From Lamellibrachia columna (taxonomy: Eukaryota; Annelida; Polychaeta; Sabellida; Siboglinidae): a DNA stretch of 64,000 bases. Numbering within the stretch: the stretch's first letter is position 1; each line of letters begins with the position of its first letter. The position numbers and the translations under genes were made by a program. Shown here one piece after another: positions 24,814 to 36,800 of this stretch. Where the stretch lies: the NCBI GenBank assembly GCA_963662155.1, contig OY759268.1:4213201-4277200 (forward strand), read 5' to 3'. The notes beneath the pieces are model-generated. The model worked only from the letters and a program-made list of their open reading frames with translations, had not been told where the DNA came from and ran no database searches.

Positions 24814-27197
24814 TAATTAATTTCCGACATCTCACAAACCGTCACGAAAGTTATACCAAATCTGAAGAAAACCACTCTCCTTCAGATGACAGTTGTCTTT
24901 AATCAGGAAATGATCAACTGTTGCACTCTGAAAAGAGTAACAAAATAACATGAATACTAAATACTAGCTAACTAAGCTAAACAGCATTGACAGTGAAATG
25001 TGCGTATAGTAATGTATCTTGTACCTCAATGTAATGTCATCAGCACACAGTGTTCATTATCGACCCATTCGTGTGGCAGGCTACTAGCACAATGTACCAG
25101 TGCAATTGACTGCAGTGGGCACTTGATGTCCAACCATGCATAACGATACGCATCACTGACCAGTGACTACCACAGATCTATAGGCCATACACTTGTAGGC
25201 CACTTGCTACATCTCATCAAAATCAAAGAAAAACATTTATCTCGATAAATCACAGAAGGAAATCCACATCGCAATGCAACACATTAATTGATATGTCACC
25301 GAGACATGCCCCCGTATGTGAGGGGAAGAATTTCAAGTGAACTGAATTACATATAATGCACTTTAGTCATAAAGCCCACACTGCTTGCTGTGCCGGAGAT
25401 ATAGGAAATCTTACAAGTGTTTCACAAAATGTGGGGTATTTTCATCAATACAACACTAAAATTGTCAACTAATTTTTTATTAAGATATATATATTTTTTT
25501 AAATATGCACTGTTTTTGGGCAAAAAGCTAGCATTTCAGTGTATTTCACAACATTGATAGGTAATATTGGGCGTTCAAAGTACAACGAATTATGGTATGT
25601 GTGAAAACAAGCTATATATCTGACAAGTTTCCATGTGAACATTTGGCATTTCTGACACGGATGACCCAATTTCAAGTCACTGAAGGTGCCAACTGCCTGT
25701 CAACGAGATAGAATAGGATGCTGCCTGTTTGGGGCTTTTGAGTGTCTACTGTTGCAACTACAGTGATGATAAGCCTACTTTTTGCTCAGATTTCAACTAC
25801 AGGAGGTTGTAAATTCTATTCAGAATCTACATTGCGGTATTTTCTCAGCCAATAGCTGTGCAGCATGACAGACAAGTGGTCTACCCCACTAAAATTATGG
25901 CCATTGCTTAAATGTCAGTTGGACAGATTGCTCCCAGGTCAGTCAGATAGTAAAAGTTTTTGACTCTGATACAGATATCAGCATGGAGAGGAAAAGTGAA
26001 GGTGTGGGGAAGTTCCAAATAGCCAAACATGAGAGGAGATGTGGCTTTCAGAAGGGGCACACTGTGCCAGGATATTGTGGTTCTACACATACAGAATAAA
26101 TTGTGCACCTTGGGGGCTTCACTTTGAAGGAGAGGATTTGATGTCACCTGTCCAGGGCATGATAACTGCACAGCAGCATTGACATTGTATTGCTATGGAG
26201 GTGACTGCAAGATATGCAGGTACTCCTCTATAGCCTGCACAGGTGGGAAAGGAAACTGGTGGAAAAAATCAATGTACTCTCCACTATCTCAACATGACCA
26301 GTGGAGACAGGATTACACTGAGAAAGATTCTGCAATAAGATAAGGGGGAAATGCACTAGCGTTAACAAAACTGTGTCTTAACACAAACCGAAATGATGGC
26401 CTGAACAGAGGGTTGAGTGCTGCTCTACCAAAAAATGTGAACTTCAGTCGCAATGTCAAGGGACGTGCCTGTGCAGCCATTGACAGGCTGAATTATGGAG
26501 CGGGGGACTCTCTACTGTGGAAATTGGAGAGAAGCAAAGCTCCGATTAGTAAAGGTGGAAGTGTGCCACACACTCCCCCCACATGTATGTGAGGAGAGTT
26601 CAAAAGAGAATTACCTCATAGCCCTGCGAGCACAATGAAGCATAGACACACAGACAGACAGGCAAGCAGCTGAGCATGCAAAAACACACAAACTGGTGAG
26701 TAATGATAAGACTGGCTTAATTAATTGATTGATTTGTCTCTCACCTGTTCAACTGCACAATTTCTAAATACACTGTGGGTAATGACCATGACCAAAACAA
26801 TGCTGCTCTCTCACACACTGTCTTCTATTGTTGTTTACATGCAGTGGCACCAGTAATATATGCTGTGGATTAACACACAAGCTGACATTGCAAATATGGC
26901 TACAACTTAGATGTCTAGGAATCTTTGATAAATTATGGTGTAGCATATACATTAATCTATATACAAGAACTGTCTTCCATTTCCCAGCTGGAAATTTCAC
27001 ACATATGACACCATACTGGGCTATCTAGCCTATACAATATGCTTTAAAACACCCAGTCCATAACATGCAACTGCAATTTCTTGACAAGACAGTGTTAAAC
27101 TTGATTCTCCACCTATATTTTCTCACAAAAAATGTCATCCATGCTTGTTTTACCACGATGCGTTGCCTTGGTAACAAGCCAGTCAAAATTTCATATT
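24814..27197. other. No recognised gene
   Basis: About 2.4 kb without a frame showing a known signature on either strand. A short imperfect CACACAGACAGACAGGCAAG run sits near 26647. Confidence 0.5.
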
Positions 27198-27297
27198 GGG
27201 CACGGACCACAGTCACTTTTCCCATAGACGACCATTATAACATTCTTGCGCCTACATTGAAAATTTATCCTACAATTTTTTTTTTAATCCGTGCCCA
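27198..27297. mobile_element. 100-bp internal-deletion derivative of the TIR element
   Basis: It begins GGGCACGGACCACAGTCACT, is nearly identical to 24372-24461 through the poly-T stretch, and ends with CCGTGCCC, the outer 8 bp of the inverted terminus. The interior and most of the right TIR are missing. Confidence 0.7.
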
Positions 27298-27394
27298 TAC
27301 ACGGGTGATTCTTGACGAAAGTGTAGTGACTGCGACAAACGGTGGCGTCACATCCCGCAGCCTGAATAACCGAGGCTATTGAAATGGTTAGTGG

Positions 27395-27691
27395 CGCCAC
27401 AGGTGGGGAATTTGGGCTTAAGAGTCCGCCATCTTTCGGATAGACAAGTGTGACGGAGTAACGGGATATTCATTTATCTTCCGGACTTGCTCGTTATTGT
27501 GAAATATTACGACGGTCAGCGGTGTATAGCGTCATTTCAGAAACGTTACGTTTTAAAACATACTTACTAAAACATTTATCAAACATGTTTATGATATTCG
27601 GCCACCGTTTTACAGTGCCAGTGGCCACGTTTTTCCACGACTACGATTAGCGTCTTTGAGTTTGGGCATCGCCGCCAGAGGCAGCGAAGGT
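27395..27691 (+). promoter_or_regulatory. Possible TATA-less promoter and first non-coding exon
   Basis: A GC-richer patch contains GTCCGCCATCTTTCGG, a match to the YY1 core (CCGCCATNTT) common at animal promoters. About 270 bp downstream lies a good splice donor (GCGAAG|GTAAGG at 27691/27692). The intervening sequence has no long open frame. It could be a 5' exon of a gene further right, possibly the missing start of MBLAC1, but nothing links them directly. Confidence 0.25.
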
Positions 27692-28661
27692 AAGGCAGAA
27701 TGTTTTGTAGCAGTGTTTTAATTTTAAACAAAATTACTGGCCTAACAGTATTCTTATTTAATACAATGCAGGTGTTTCTGCCTATATTTAGACTTACTGG
27801 AGTGTAGGTAGAATTAGCTAATGGTAAGAATTTGGTTCGAAGAACGTCACAAATGTCACAAATTGGTGCCACCAAAAATAAGGATGTCAATGAAAATTTC
27901 AAATTGCAAATCTTTTTATGAGATGGTGGTAGCTATGATAAATTTAATTGTGAAAAAAGTTTAAGAATTGAAGTACTTTTTTAAAGACGTAAATACGTTT
28001 TTTAGATTATTGGCACTGAACCTAAAAACGGCACCAAAATGTGGCATTTTTTATAGCCACTAATAAAAACACCTATGTTCAAAGTTAATCGAACAAAGTC
28101 AAAGAAGAGTTGGGCTGAACTGAAGTTGATGTTGCGATTCCACCATCTGTACTCCTTTAGTGGTATGTGATTATGTACACAGTAATTGGCTCTGTAATCA
28201 TGTAATAATAAGAAACCAGTAGTAACTACTGCTGTCACGGTTCCGGGTCTAGAACCAAAACTGTGGGTCCCAGTAGGTACTGCGGGTATTGGTTCTTTCT
28301 GGACCTGGAACTGTCACAGCACCAGTCATCAGTAATTAATTCACACATTGTGGTATTCTAACTGATCATCAGAGAATCACATTATTATTGACTTTTTTAG
28401 AGTATGGTCAATTAGATGATTTATATAATAAATATGGTGAATTAATTAAAACAGATCAGAGCTTGATTCAAGACATGTGTTTGATCTGTCATGCATTTAG
28501 TATCCTGGCTATGTTTGACATAAATATTAGTTTACACAAAGGTAGGGCAATGTAGGGAATTTATACATAGGAGCCAGTTAATTGCAGATTCTAACTTTGA
28601 GTTCCGTCCTGATTGGCTAAAGAAGAAAGGACGGAACAGGTCAACTCTTGTGCTAGCATCT

Positions 28662-28803
28662 GTCGCCTAAAAATATATATAAATGATTTGGAGGATGACA
28701 TATCTAGCAAAGTATTCAAATTTGCAGATAAAACAAAAATATTCAGAAAAGTTACTAATGATACAGATAAACAAAGTTTACAGCATGATCTAGAAAATTA
28801 GTT
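28662..28803 (+). mobile_element. CR1 (subfamily B) internal RT fragment
   Basis: It encodes [24 protein letters not shown], a segment that in intact copies lies after the PQGSVLGP block. Here it precedes a second fragment (28806 onward) that starts upstream of that block, so the order is rearranged or two insertions abut. Confidence 0.85.
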
Positions 28804-28805
28804 AA

Positions 28806-30066
28806 AAAGCAAGGTAATGTCTAACCAATCTTTTATGTTTTTTGTAAGAAATGACAAAGTGGGTAGATGACAGTGGATGTTGTCTACTTAGATTTTCAGA
28901 AATCTTTTGATAAAGTGCCACATCAAAGATTGTTACTTAAACTAAAAGCCCATGGTATAGGTAATGATGTAATCAATTGGATAGAAAAGTGGCTTACACA
29001 CAGAAGACAGAGAGTAATAGTAGATGGTGAGATTTCAAACTGGAAATCTGTTTTGAGTGGGGTACCACAGGGATCAGTATTAGGATCAGTATTAGTTTTT
29101 AATATATATCTATATATATATGTATATATATATAAATGATTTGGAAGATGACATATCTAGCAAAGTACTCAAATTAGCAGGTTACACAAAATTATTCAGA
29201 AAGGTTACTAATGATACAGATAAACAAAGTTTACAGGATGATCTAGATAAATTAGTTAAATGGTCAGAAAAATGGCAGATGTTATTCAATTTCGGAAATT
29301 GTAAATGTATACACATAGGACATGGAAACATGGAAAAAGAATATAAAATGGGGGATGCTGTACTAGGTAGAACTACACAAGAAAAGATCCTAGGAGTAAC
29401 ATTTAGTGCTGACATGAAAGTTTCAGAGCAATGTGGGATTGCTGCTTCGAAAGGAAATCAAATCCTAGGGCTAATTAGGTGAACTATCATGTATAACGAG
29501 AAACAGCTAATTGTACCCCTGTCCAGAGCAATAGTTAGACCACATTTGGAATATTTTAGCATGGAGGCCATATCGTAAAAAGGACATAGACAAGCTAGAA
29601 AGAATATAACGAAGAGCAACTAAAATGATTCCAGAATTGAGAGACCTTAGTTACGAAAGTCGCTTATTACAATGTGGTTTGACAACCCTAGAGACCAGGA
29701 GACTAAGAGGAGACCAAATAGAAGTGTTTAATATAGTGAATGGTTATGAGAATGTTGACAGGAATACATGTATGTTCTTCAAACTTAAAGAAGGCAGTAG
29801 AACCAGAGGACACAAAGCAGCATTAGTTAAGGAGCAGTGTAGGTAGGACATGAGAAAGTACTCTTTCTCACAAAGGGTGATAAATAAATGGAACAAACTG
29901 CCAAATGATTGAGTTAATGCTAGTATTGTGAATATGTTTAGAAATAGAATTGACAGATATTTGCTCAGATGAGAAAATTGTTGGACTCTCCATAAGCCAA
30001 TGGCTTCCTTGTCCACTTGCCATTTGGAACTTGTTGTTCGGGATGCAGTCTTGTTAAATCCTTGTT
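28806..30066 (+). mobile_element. CR1 (subfamily B), 5'-truncated, degraded
   Basis: It starts in the KARSCLTN-equivalent region and runs through VVYLDFQKSFDKVPHQR (28873), [10 protein letters not shown] (29056), a damaged FADD box (LAGYTKLF) and the C-terminal RATKMIPELRDLSYESRL (29610). It ends in CTTGTTAAATCCTTGTTAAA. Several frameshifts and stops are present. A TA microsatellite (29101-29134) and a 12-bp tandem copy (GGATCAGTATTA twice, 29071-29094) disrupt the segment between PQGSVLG and YINDLED. Confidence 0.9.
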
Positions 30067-30189
30067 AAAGTGTTGATGTCTTCACCTTCCTGCTGATCTC
30101 TTGTTGTATTCAAGTGTTAGTGTCTTCACATAAAATCATATATTTTTTATGCCCTACATTTACTATTTTATTTATAAATATACATCTTT

Positions 30190-30472
30190 TAGATCCTTGC
30201 TATGTGCTGTTGGCAAGCACCAATGTCTCCTTGGTATGTGCTGTCGACAAGTACCGATGTCTCCTTGCTATGTACTGTCAGCAAGCACCAATGTCTCCTT
30301 GCTATGTGCTGTATCCAAGCACCAACATCTCCCTGCTATGTGCTGTTGGCAAGCACCAATGTCTCCTTGGTATGTGCTGTCGACAAGCACCAATGTCTTC
30401 TTGCTATGTGCTGTTGGCAAGCACCAATGTATCCTTGGTATGTGCTGTAGTCAACTACCAAAATCTCCTTGC
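30190..30472. repeat. 34-bp minisatellite, about 8 copies
   Basis: The unit runs TGCTGTTGGCAAGCACCAAT then GTCTCCTTGGTATG. Because 34 is not a multiple of three, all three plus frames stay open across it and produce spurious Cys-rich repeats. Confidence 0.95.
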
Positions 30473-30799
30473 TTCTTGTGGTTGTAGGCAAGCACAAAGA
30501 AAGCAGCCCAGCCGAGATCAAGAAGGTTCAGATGGAGGAACTTGCTGCAATGTTGTTTACCTCAAAAACCTGCTTGCACCATTCTTACATGCGTACGACT
30601 TCTTCATGCAGACAGTCAAGAACATCAAACAAACTTGGCATACCAGTGTGTCCGGGTCTGTATTTGAATTTGTTTTGCTGTTTAAGGGTCAGACCACAAT
30701 AATACTGCCTGCTGTACTTTAGATGGTTGTAGCTACAGCCAATTTCAGTGATTTTTAACTGGGAAGTCACTTGATCTAGTCAGCCAGCAAGTTTCTGTT

Positions 30800-31200
30800 T
30801 TCTTTCTCCCTCCTCAATTAATTTAGCCCATTGTGAATCAGGGCCATTGGTGTTCATATCTGTAGAGTGTATGAATTGTTTAAAGGTATGAACAGTCAGC
30901 TTAATGTATATATATATTTTTAATTATTGAAAGAATTGACTTTGAACATTAAATCGGGTAACTTTGAAAGTGTGAATAGGTTTATGTCATAGTATGTAGT
31001 TGGTTGGAGCCATGTTTGACCTTTTCCAGTGAATTCCACATGGGTCCAGTTGAATATATCTATTAGGTTGTCTGATGTATTTATAAAAACTAAATGACAC
31101 ATTTGCACAAATGAGCTAGCATGTCATAGTGGATACTAGATAGGTTAGATTTTTTTCCGAAATTATTTTGAAATGAAGCAAGAGAAAAATCAAATTGAGG
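30800..31200 (+). repeat. Dispersed repeat, copy 1 (partner 58150-58618)
   Basis: Diverged similarity runs colinearly with 58150-58618. Shared stretches include GTGGATACTAG, TTGCACAAAYGAG, TTGACTTT and CATTGGTGT. No recognisable coding content; probably an old unclassified mobile element. Confidence 0.6.
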
Positions 31201-32126
31201 ATGGAGCTTGTCTCCCACAATTGCTATAAGACTATCAAATCTCCAGTTCTCCTGCTCAGGAGAACAAATCTCCCACCATATTTCTGTTGAAATAACATTC
31301 TTTGCAGCCTAACAACATATTGTTAATCCCTCCCCTTACTAATGCCTGAACAATGCAGACCTGTCTAACCTGTGTCCTTGTGTCTTGTGTGTCGTTGACA
31401 TTGTTTATAAGCCATAGATGAGCAAAGCACTGGCACCTTTGGGTTCCCTAATGTCAGTTTGTCACCCACTGTAACCCAGGCTCACATTAATCAGTGTACA
31501 ATCGGTTAACTATCCATTGAGATAATACCTATCGATACATCATGGTATAAGACATATTATGTTTATGTTCACATGCAATAGATACAATACGGCACAGGCA
31601 CTGCTTGAAGAGATCTTTGGGCTAAAGGTGAATGAAAAGTTCCCAAAGAAACTGCTGTAGTAGACATCATGTGGTGTTGGTGTCTGGGAAATAGACGGAA
31701 AATGGTCATTACAGCCACAAAGTAATCATGCTGGAAATCACTGTTGGACAGGAGGTAAATATATTTCTTGTTCGTTACACATTATCAAAGCCCCACTACA
31801 GTGTGACAGGACTATCAACAGTTATGTAATCGTCACATGTAGAAATGTCTTGTGGACATGTAGTGTGCTAAGATGTTATTAGTCCCCATAAAAAAGTCAG
31901 TAATGTTTTATATATAGGTGTCACTAGGCCATCTTGACAGAAACAATTCCATTCAAATTAAACAGTTGCCTTATATTTATTCAAATGTTTTTCTATGGAA
32001 AAGTAGAGGAATGTAACAGAAACATGTAATTTCCTGCTTTTATGATTATTGCTGTCCATATTACACTTACCCAGCATCTCCACGTGAACTCAAGGTGTCA
32101 TGTAAGTATTGATAAGCATCAGTTCA

Positions 32127-32260
32127 GTTCCTCACATTCACATGGCTATGATAGAGACAGGCCCAAGTAGGATGATCGACCCCACTGAATACCTTCGTAA
32201 GAGAAAGGTGCCACCTACCAAATGGGTGCAGGAGTATGACCACTTCGTATTGTCTGGAGA
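32127..32260 (+). CDS. Candidate exon of an unidentified gene
   Basis: A frame with coding-like character (PSRMIDPTEYLRKRKVPP, then TKWVQEYDHFVLSGE) follows a plausible acceptor (GATAGAGACAG|GCCC) and ends at a consensus donor (GGAGA|GTGAGT, 32260/32261). The donor is phase 2. Joining it to an acceptor at 32720 (TTATTTTTAG) adds the codons for L-P-R-V and a stop. I do not recognise the protein. It may be the last coding part of a host gene whose upstream exons I could not find, or a chance match. Confidence 0.3.
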
Positions 32261-32720
32261 GTGAGTTCAGACAATATATCTTACATAATCAGATTCATAT
32301 CTGAAAGATATAAACTCAATTATGTGGTTAGTGTTTGCCAAGCAAATTATTCCGCTAATCAGCAGAAAATGTCATTCAAACAGCAATACTGGTTGTTTAG
32401 ATATTCACCTTTATATGCAGTGGGGATGATATCCTGATACTCTAATATGTACAGTCTCTATTTTTCATGGTTGTTATGAGTAATGCTATCCTTTAGTTCT
32501 ACCATTTATCAAACAACTTCGTAGTCCTCCATTATACAATGTTAAAAACAAATGTTTTTAGCATTGAAACTTCATGCTGATTAATTGGTCAGAATATGTA
32601 TTAATAGTAGCAGCCAATAAACTCAAAATACTCCTTGTACTTACATTCACTAAGATATGTTGATGCAACCAGAAACGATTCATATAACTTGTATTTATCA
32701 TTTATAATTTTTATTTTTAG

Positions 32721-32736
32721 ACTGCCAAGAGTTTAG
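32721..32736 (+). CDS. Candidate 16-nt terminal coding exon
   Basis: After TTTATTTTTAG the base A completes the phase-2 codon of the preceding candidate exon, followed by CTG CCA AGA GTT TAG. The phase agreement is the only support. An alternative frame from the same acceptor stays open for about 43 codons. Confidence 0.2.
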
Positions 32737-32889
32737 GCCTTTCTGATCTCTCAAAGTTGAAAGATGTTTTCAACTTCAAAATTAACTCCATTAGGCTGAA
32801 CAAATTGCTCATAAGGTCGGCTTGTCAAAGGTCAAGACAAGCATCTTGAAACTGTGGAAGAAATTGAGGTTGGACAATGTTTATTTTCT

Positions 32890-33947
32890 GGATTAGCTCC
32901 TGCCAGTCAGCATACATTATACTGATGTAAATATACACAAGATTCAACTTAACCTGTCAATTCCTTCTAAGCTAAACTTGTCAACTAGTTAAATTCCATA
33001 ACATTATACAACCTAATTGGTAAACTTGCAATAAACTGCTGGATCAGCTCCTGCCAGTCAGCAGACATTATACAGATGTAAATATACACAAGATTCAACT
33101 TAACCTGTCAATTCCTTCAAAGCTAAACTTCTCAACTAGTCAAATTCCATAACTTTATACAAACTAATTGGTAAACTTACAATAAACTGCTGGATCAGCT
33201 CCTGCCAGTCAGCAGACATTATACAGATGTAAATATACACAAGATTCAACTTAACCTGTCAATTCCTTCAAAGCTAAACTTCTCAACTAGTCAAATTCCA
33301 TAACTTTATACAAACTAATTGGTAAACTTACAATAAACTGCTGGATCAGCTCCTGCCAGTCAGCAGACATTATACAGATGTAAATATACACAAGATTCAA
33401 CTTAACCTGTCAATTCCTTCAAAGCTAAACTTCTCAACTAGTCAAATTCCATAACTTTATACAACCTAATTGGTAAACTTGCAATAAACTGCTGGATCAG
33501 CTCCTACCAGTCAGTAGACATTATACAGATGTATATATACACAAGATTCAACTTAACCTATCAATTCCTTCAAAGCTAAACTTCTCAACTAGTCAAATTC
33601 CATAACTTTATACAACCTAATTGGTAAACTTGCAATAAACTGCTGGATCAGCTAATGCCAGTCAGCAGACATTATACAGATGTAAATATACACAAGATTC
33701 AACTTAACCTGTCAATTCCTTCAAAGCTAAACTTCTTAACTAGTTAAATTCCATAACTTTATACAACCTAATTTGTAAACTTGCAATAAACTGCTGGATC
33801 AGCTCCTACCAGTCAGTAGACATTATACTGATGTAAATATGCACAAGATTCACCTTAACCTATCAATTCCTTCAAAGCTAAACTTCTCAACTAGTTCAAT
33901 TCCATAACATTATACAATTTAATTAACAACCTTGCAATATATTTCAT
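32890..33947. repeat. 151-bp satellite-like array, 7 copies
   Basis: Units start at 32890, 33041, 33192, 33343, 33494, 33645 and 33796 (GGATCAGCTCCTGCCAGTCA...), spaced exactly 151 bp. The first and last units are the most diverged. The same repeat reappears at 37676-38111. AT-rich, with no frame conserved between units. Confidence 0.97.
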
Positions 33948-33989
33948 ACAGTGTCTACTATTTGCCTACTGACATCTTTGCGAACACAA

Positions 33990-36800
33990 TGATACGTAGA
34001 CCTAGAGACCATCACACGCGATACAACACGTAACGAATTAAACATTATGGTAGAAGATATTGACCCTCACATAATTGGTATAACTGACAGGATATGTAAT
34101 GTTTAGGAAAGATCGAATAGGAAGAAGGGGCGGGGGAGTTATTTTATATGTTAAAGAATCTATTCAGGCTTATGAAATAAAACTAGAAAGGGAAGCAGAT
34201 TGCGATGAAGCTGTTTGGTGCAAAATTGTTTCAGGAAATTCAAAATTAACTATTGGATTAGTTTACCGAAGTCCAAACATAAACGAAGAGGACAACACAA
34301 AAATAAAAACCGCTATAAAGGAAGTTAGTAAAGGGGAATGTACCATAATGGGAGATTTTAACCATGGACACATACAATGGAATTCTCTAGAGAGCACAGG
34401 GATTGAGGACCAACAATTTCTATTTTTAATCCAGGATAGCTTTCTTACTCAGCACGTACTAGAACCAACCAGGGGAGAAAATGTATTAGATATAGTTTTG
34501 TCATCACAAAAATAATTAGTGGACAATGTAAAAATATTTGAACCATTGGGTAATAGTGACCATAATCAAATACATTTTGACATCAATGTAAAATCAGAAA
34601 GTAAAAATAAGAAAACGTACAAGAGAAACTTCCACAAAGGTAACTACAAAGATATGAGAAAATACTTAGCAAAGCTAGATTGGAATAACATGCTGATGAA
34701 TAAGACCGCAATTGAATGTTGGAATATTCTAAAATATGAAATTGAGAGTATCATCGATAAATTTGTTCCCTTCCAAAAACAAGGAAAACGGTGTAGAAAG
34801 AAACACTTGTCAAAAGAGGCTATTAGAAAAATAATGCTAAAACAAACTATGTGGAGGGTTTATAGGCGTACCAGAAAGGACGAAGACTATGCAAAATACA
34901 AAGAGGCACTTAATGCAGCTACAACTGAAATCAGACAATCTAAAAGAAGCTATGAGCAAAAACTAGCATGTAACATAAAAGATGACAGCAAGAGTTTTTA
35001 TGCATATGTCAGGAGTAAACAAAACGTACAAGACAAGGTTGGACCTCTAGAAGACAGTGCTGGAAATATAATATCACAGGGGTTTTTAATGGCGGAAGAC
35101 CTAAATGGTTACTTCAGTTCAGTGTTTACCAAAGAAGATATTAGTTCATTACCAGTTGCTGATGCTAAATTTCAGGGGGCTAAATCTGACTATTTAGGTC
35201 CGTTAGTTGTAACGCCAGAATTGGTAGCTAAGAAAATAAAGGCAATGAAGGATAACAAATCACCGGGAGTGGATGGGATTCCTCCAAAATTACTAATGGA
35301 AACAGTATAACAAATCAGGATACCACTTGCAAGAGTATTCAACTTGTCATTAAAAGAGGGAGTTGTTCCGTTTAAATGGAAAGAAGCAAACATCATACCA
35401 TTATTTAAAAAGGGTTCGAGAAATAAGTCAGAGAATTACAGACCAGTGAGTTTGACATCAGTGATTTGTAAATTATTAGAAAGGTTAATTAAAGACCATA
35501 TGGTGGAATTCCTCATTAAGCATAAATTATTAAATTCATCTCAACATGGATTCCTTAAAGCGAGGTCATGCTTAACAAATGTGTTATGTTTTTTGGAAGA
35601 AATCACTAAGTGGATAGACGTGGGATCGCCAGTAGATATTATCTACTTAGATTTTCAGAAAGCTTTTGACAAAGTGCCACATCAAAGATTACTACTTAAA
35701 TTAAAAGGCCATGGTATCGGGGATAGCATAACTGACTGGATAGAACAATGGCTGACTGACAGAAGACAACGAGTTGTAGTAGATGGAGAAGTTTCAAATT
35801 GGAAATCGGTTTTGAGTGGGGTACCTCAAGGATCAGTATTAGGACCTATATTATTCTTAATTTATATCAATGACTTGGACGACAGTATAACAAGTAACGT
35901 TCTGAAATTTGCGGACGACACAAAACTGTTTAGAAAGGTTAATACTGATGGTGATAAACAACATTTACAAAACGATCTAGACAGATTAGTGAAACGGTCT
36001 GAGAAATGGCAGATACTGTTCAATTTTGGGAAATGTAAATGCCTACATACAGGACATGGGAACTTGAATGTAACCTATAAAATGGGAGATACTGTTCTGG
36101 GTACTACTGTAAAAGAAAAGGACTTAGGAGTTACAATAAGCGCTGATATGAAAGTTTCAGAGCAGTGTGTTATTGCAGCTTCAAAGGGTAATCAAATTCT
36201 TGGATTGATTAGAAGAAACATAACATACAAGGGAAAAAAGTTAATTATACCTCTTTATAAAGCAATAGTTAGACCTCATTTAGAATACTGTATACAAGCA
36301 TGGAGACCATATCGTAAGAAGGATATAGATACGCTTGAACGCATACAAAGGAGAGCAACTAAAATGATTCCAGAACTGAGAGACCTTAGTTATGAAGAAC
36401 GCCTGAAAGAATGTGGTTTAACAACTCTAGAGACAAGGAGGTTAAGAGGAGATCAGATTGAAGTTTTTAAGATATTGAATGGGTACGAAAATATTGATAG
36501 AAATATATTTTTCTCACTCAAGAAGGATAGCAGAACTAGAGGACATGAGGTAAAATTAGTAAAGGATCAATGTAGATTGGACATCAGGAAGCACTCGTTC
36601 TCACAGAGGACAATAAATGAATGGAACAAATTGTTTACAGATTGTGTAACTGCTAGCAGCGTGAATATGTTTAAAAACAAGGTTGACACATATCTCAGGA
36701 GGGCGGGCTATAAGTAGATGAACATTGTTGGACTCTCGATAAGCCAATGGCTTCCTTGTCCACTTGCCATCTGGGCCTTTGGCTTGGATGGCAAACACTA
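33990..36800 (+). mobile_element. CR1 retrotransposon, nearly complete ORF2, young copy
   Basis: It begins in the endonuclease (RNELNIMVEDIDPHIIGIT, about 34038), where about 15 codons are deleted before TGYVMF. It then runs through complete RT and 3' UTR to GGCTTGGATGGCAAA. Homology with 3889-5296 (98% at protein level) and with the 3' ends at 5893-6100 and 42056-42345 defines the family. The CTTGTTAAA terminal repeat seen in the other copies is missing here. ORF1 is absent. Confidence 0.92.
34099..36717 (+). pseudogene. CR1 ORF2: APE endonuclease plus reverse transcriptase, two nonsense codons
   Basis: A single frame spans the whole region. The APE-type endonuclease shows GRRGGGVILYVKESIQ, LTIGLVYRSPNINEED, CTIMGDFNHGHIQW (catalytic Asp/Asn) and GNSDHNQIHFDI (SDH box). 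The linker ends in KDNKSPGVDGIPPKLLME. The RT shows [39 protein letters not shown] and KFADDTKLFRKV. A TAA at 34513-34515 replaces GAA in the SSQKELVDN context, and a TAA at 35308-35310 replaces GAA in ETVEQI. No frameshift is visible after 34099. The stretch 35344-36717 alone is 457 codons open. Function in life: nick the target DNA and copy the element's RNA; this copy cannot make the full protein. Confidence 0.92.

Noticed and set aside
30190..30472. CRISPR-like or Cys-rich protein array at the 34-bp repeats
   Set aside because: There are no spacers between units, the host is a eukaryote, and all frames are open because of repeat structure.
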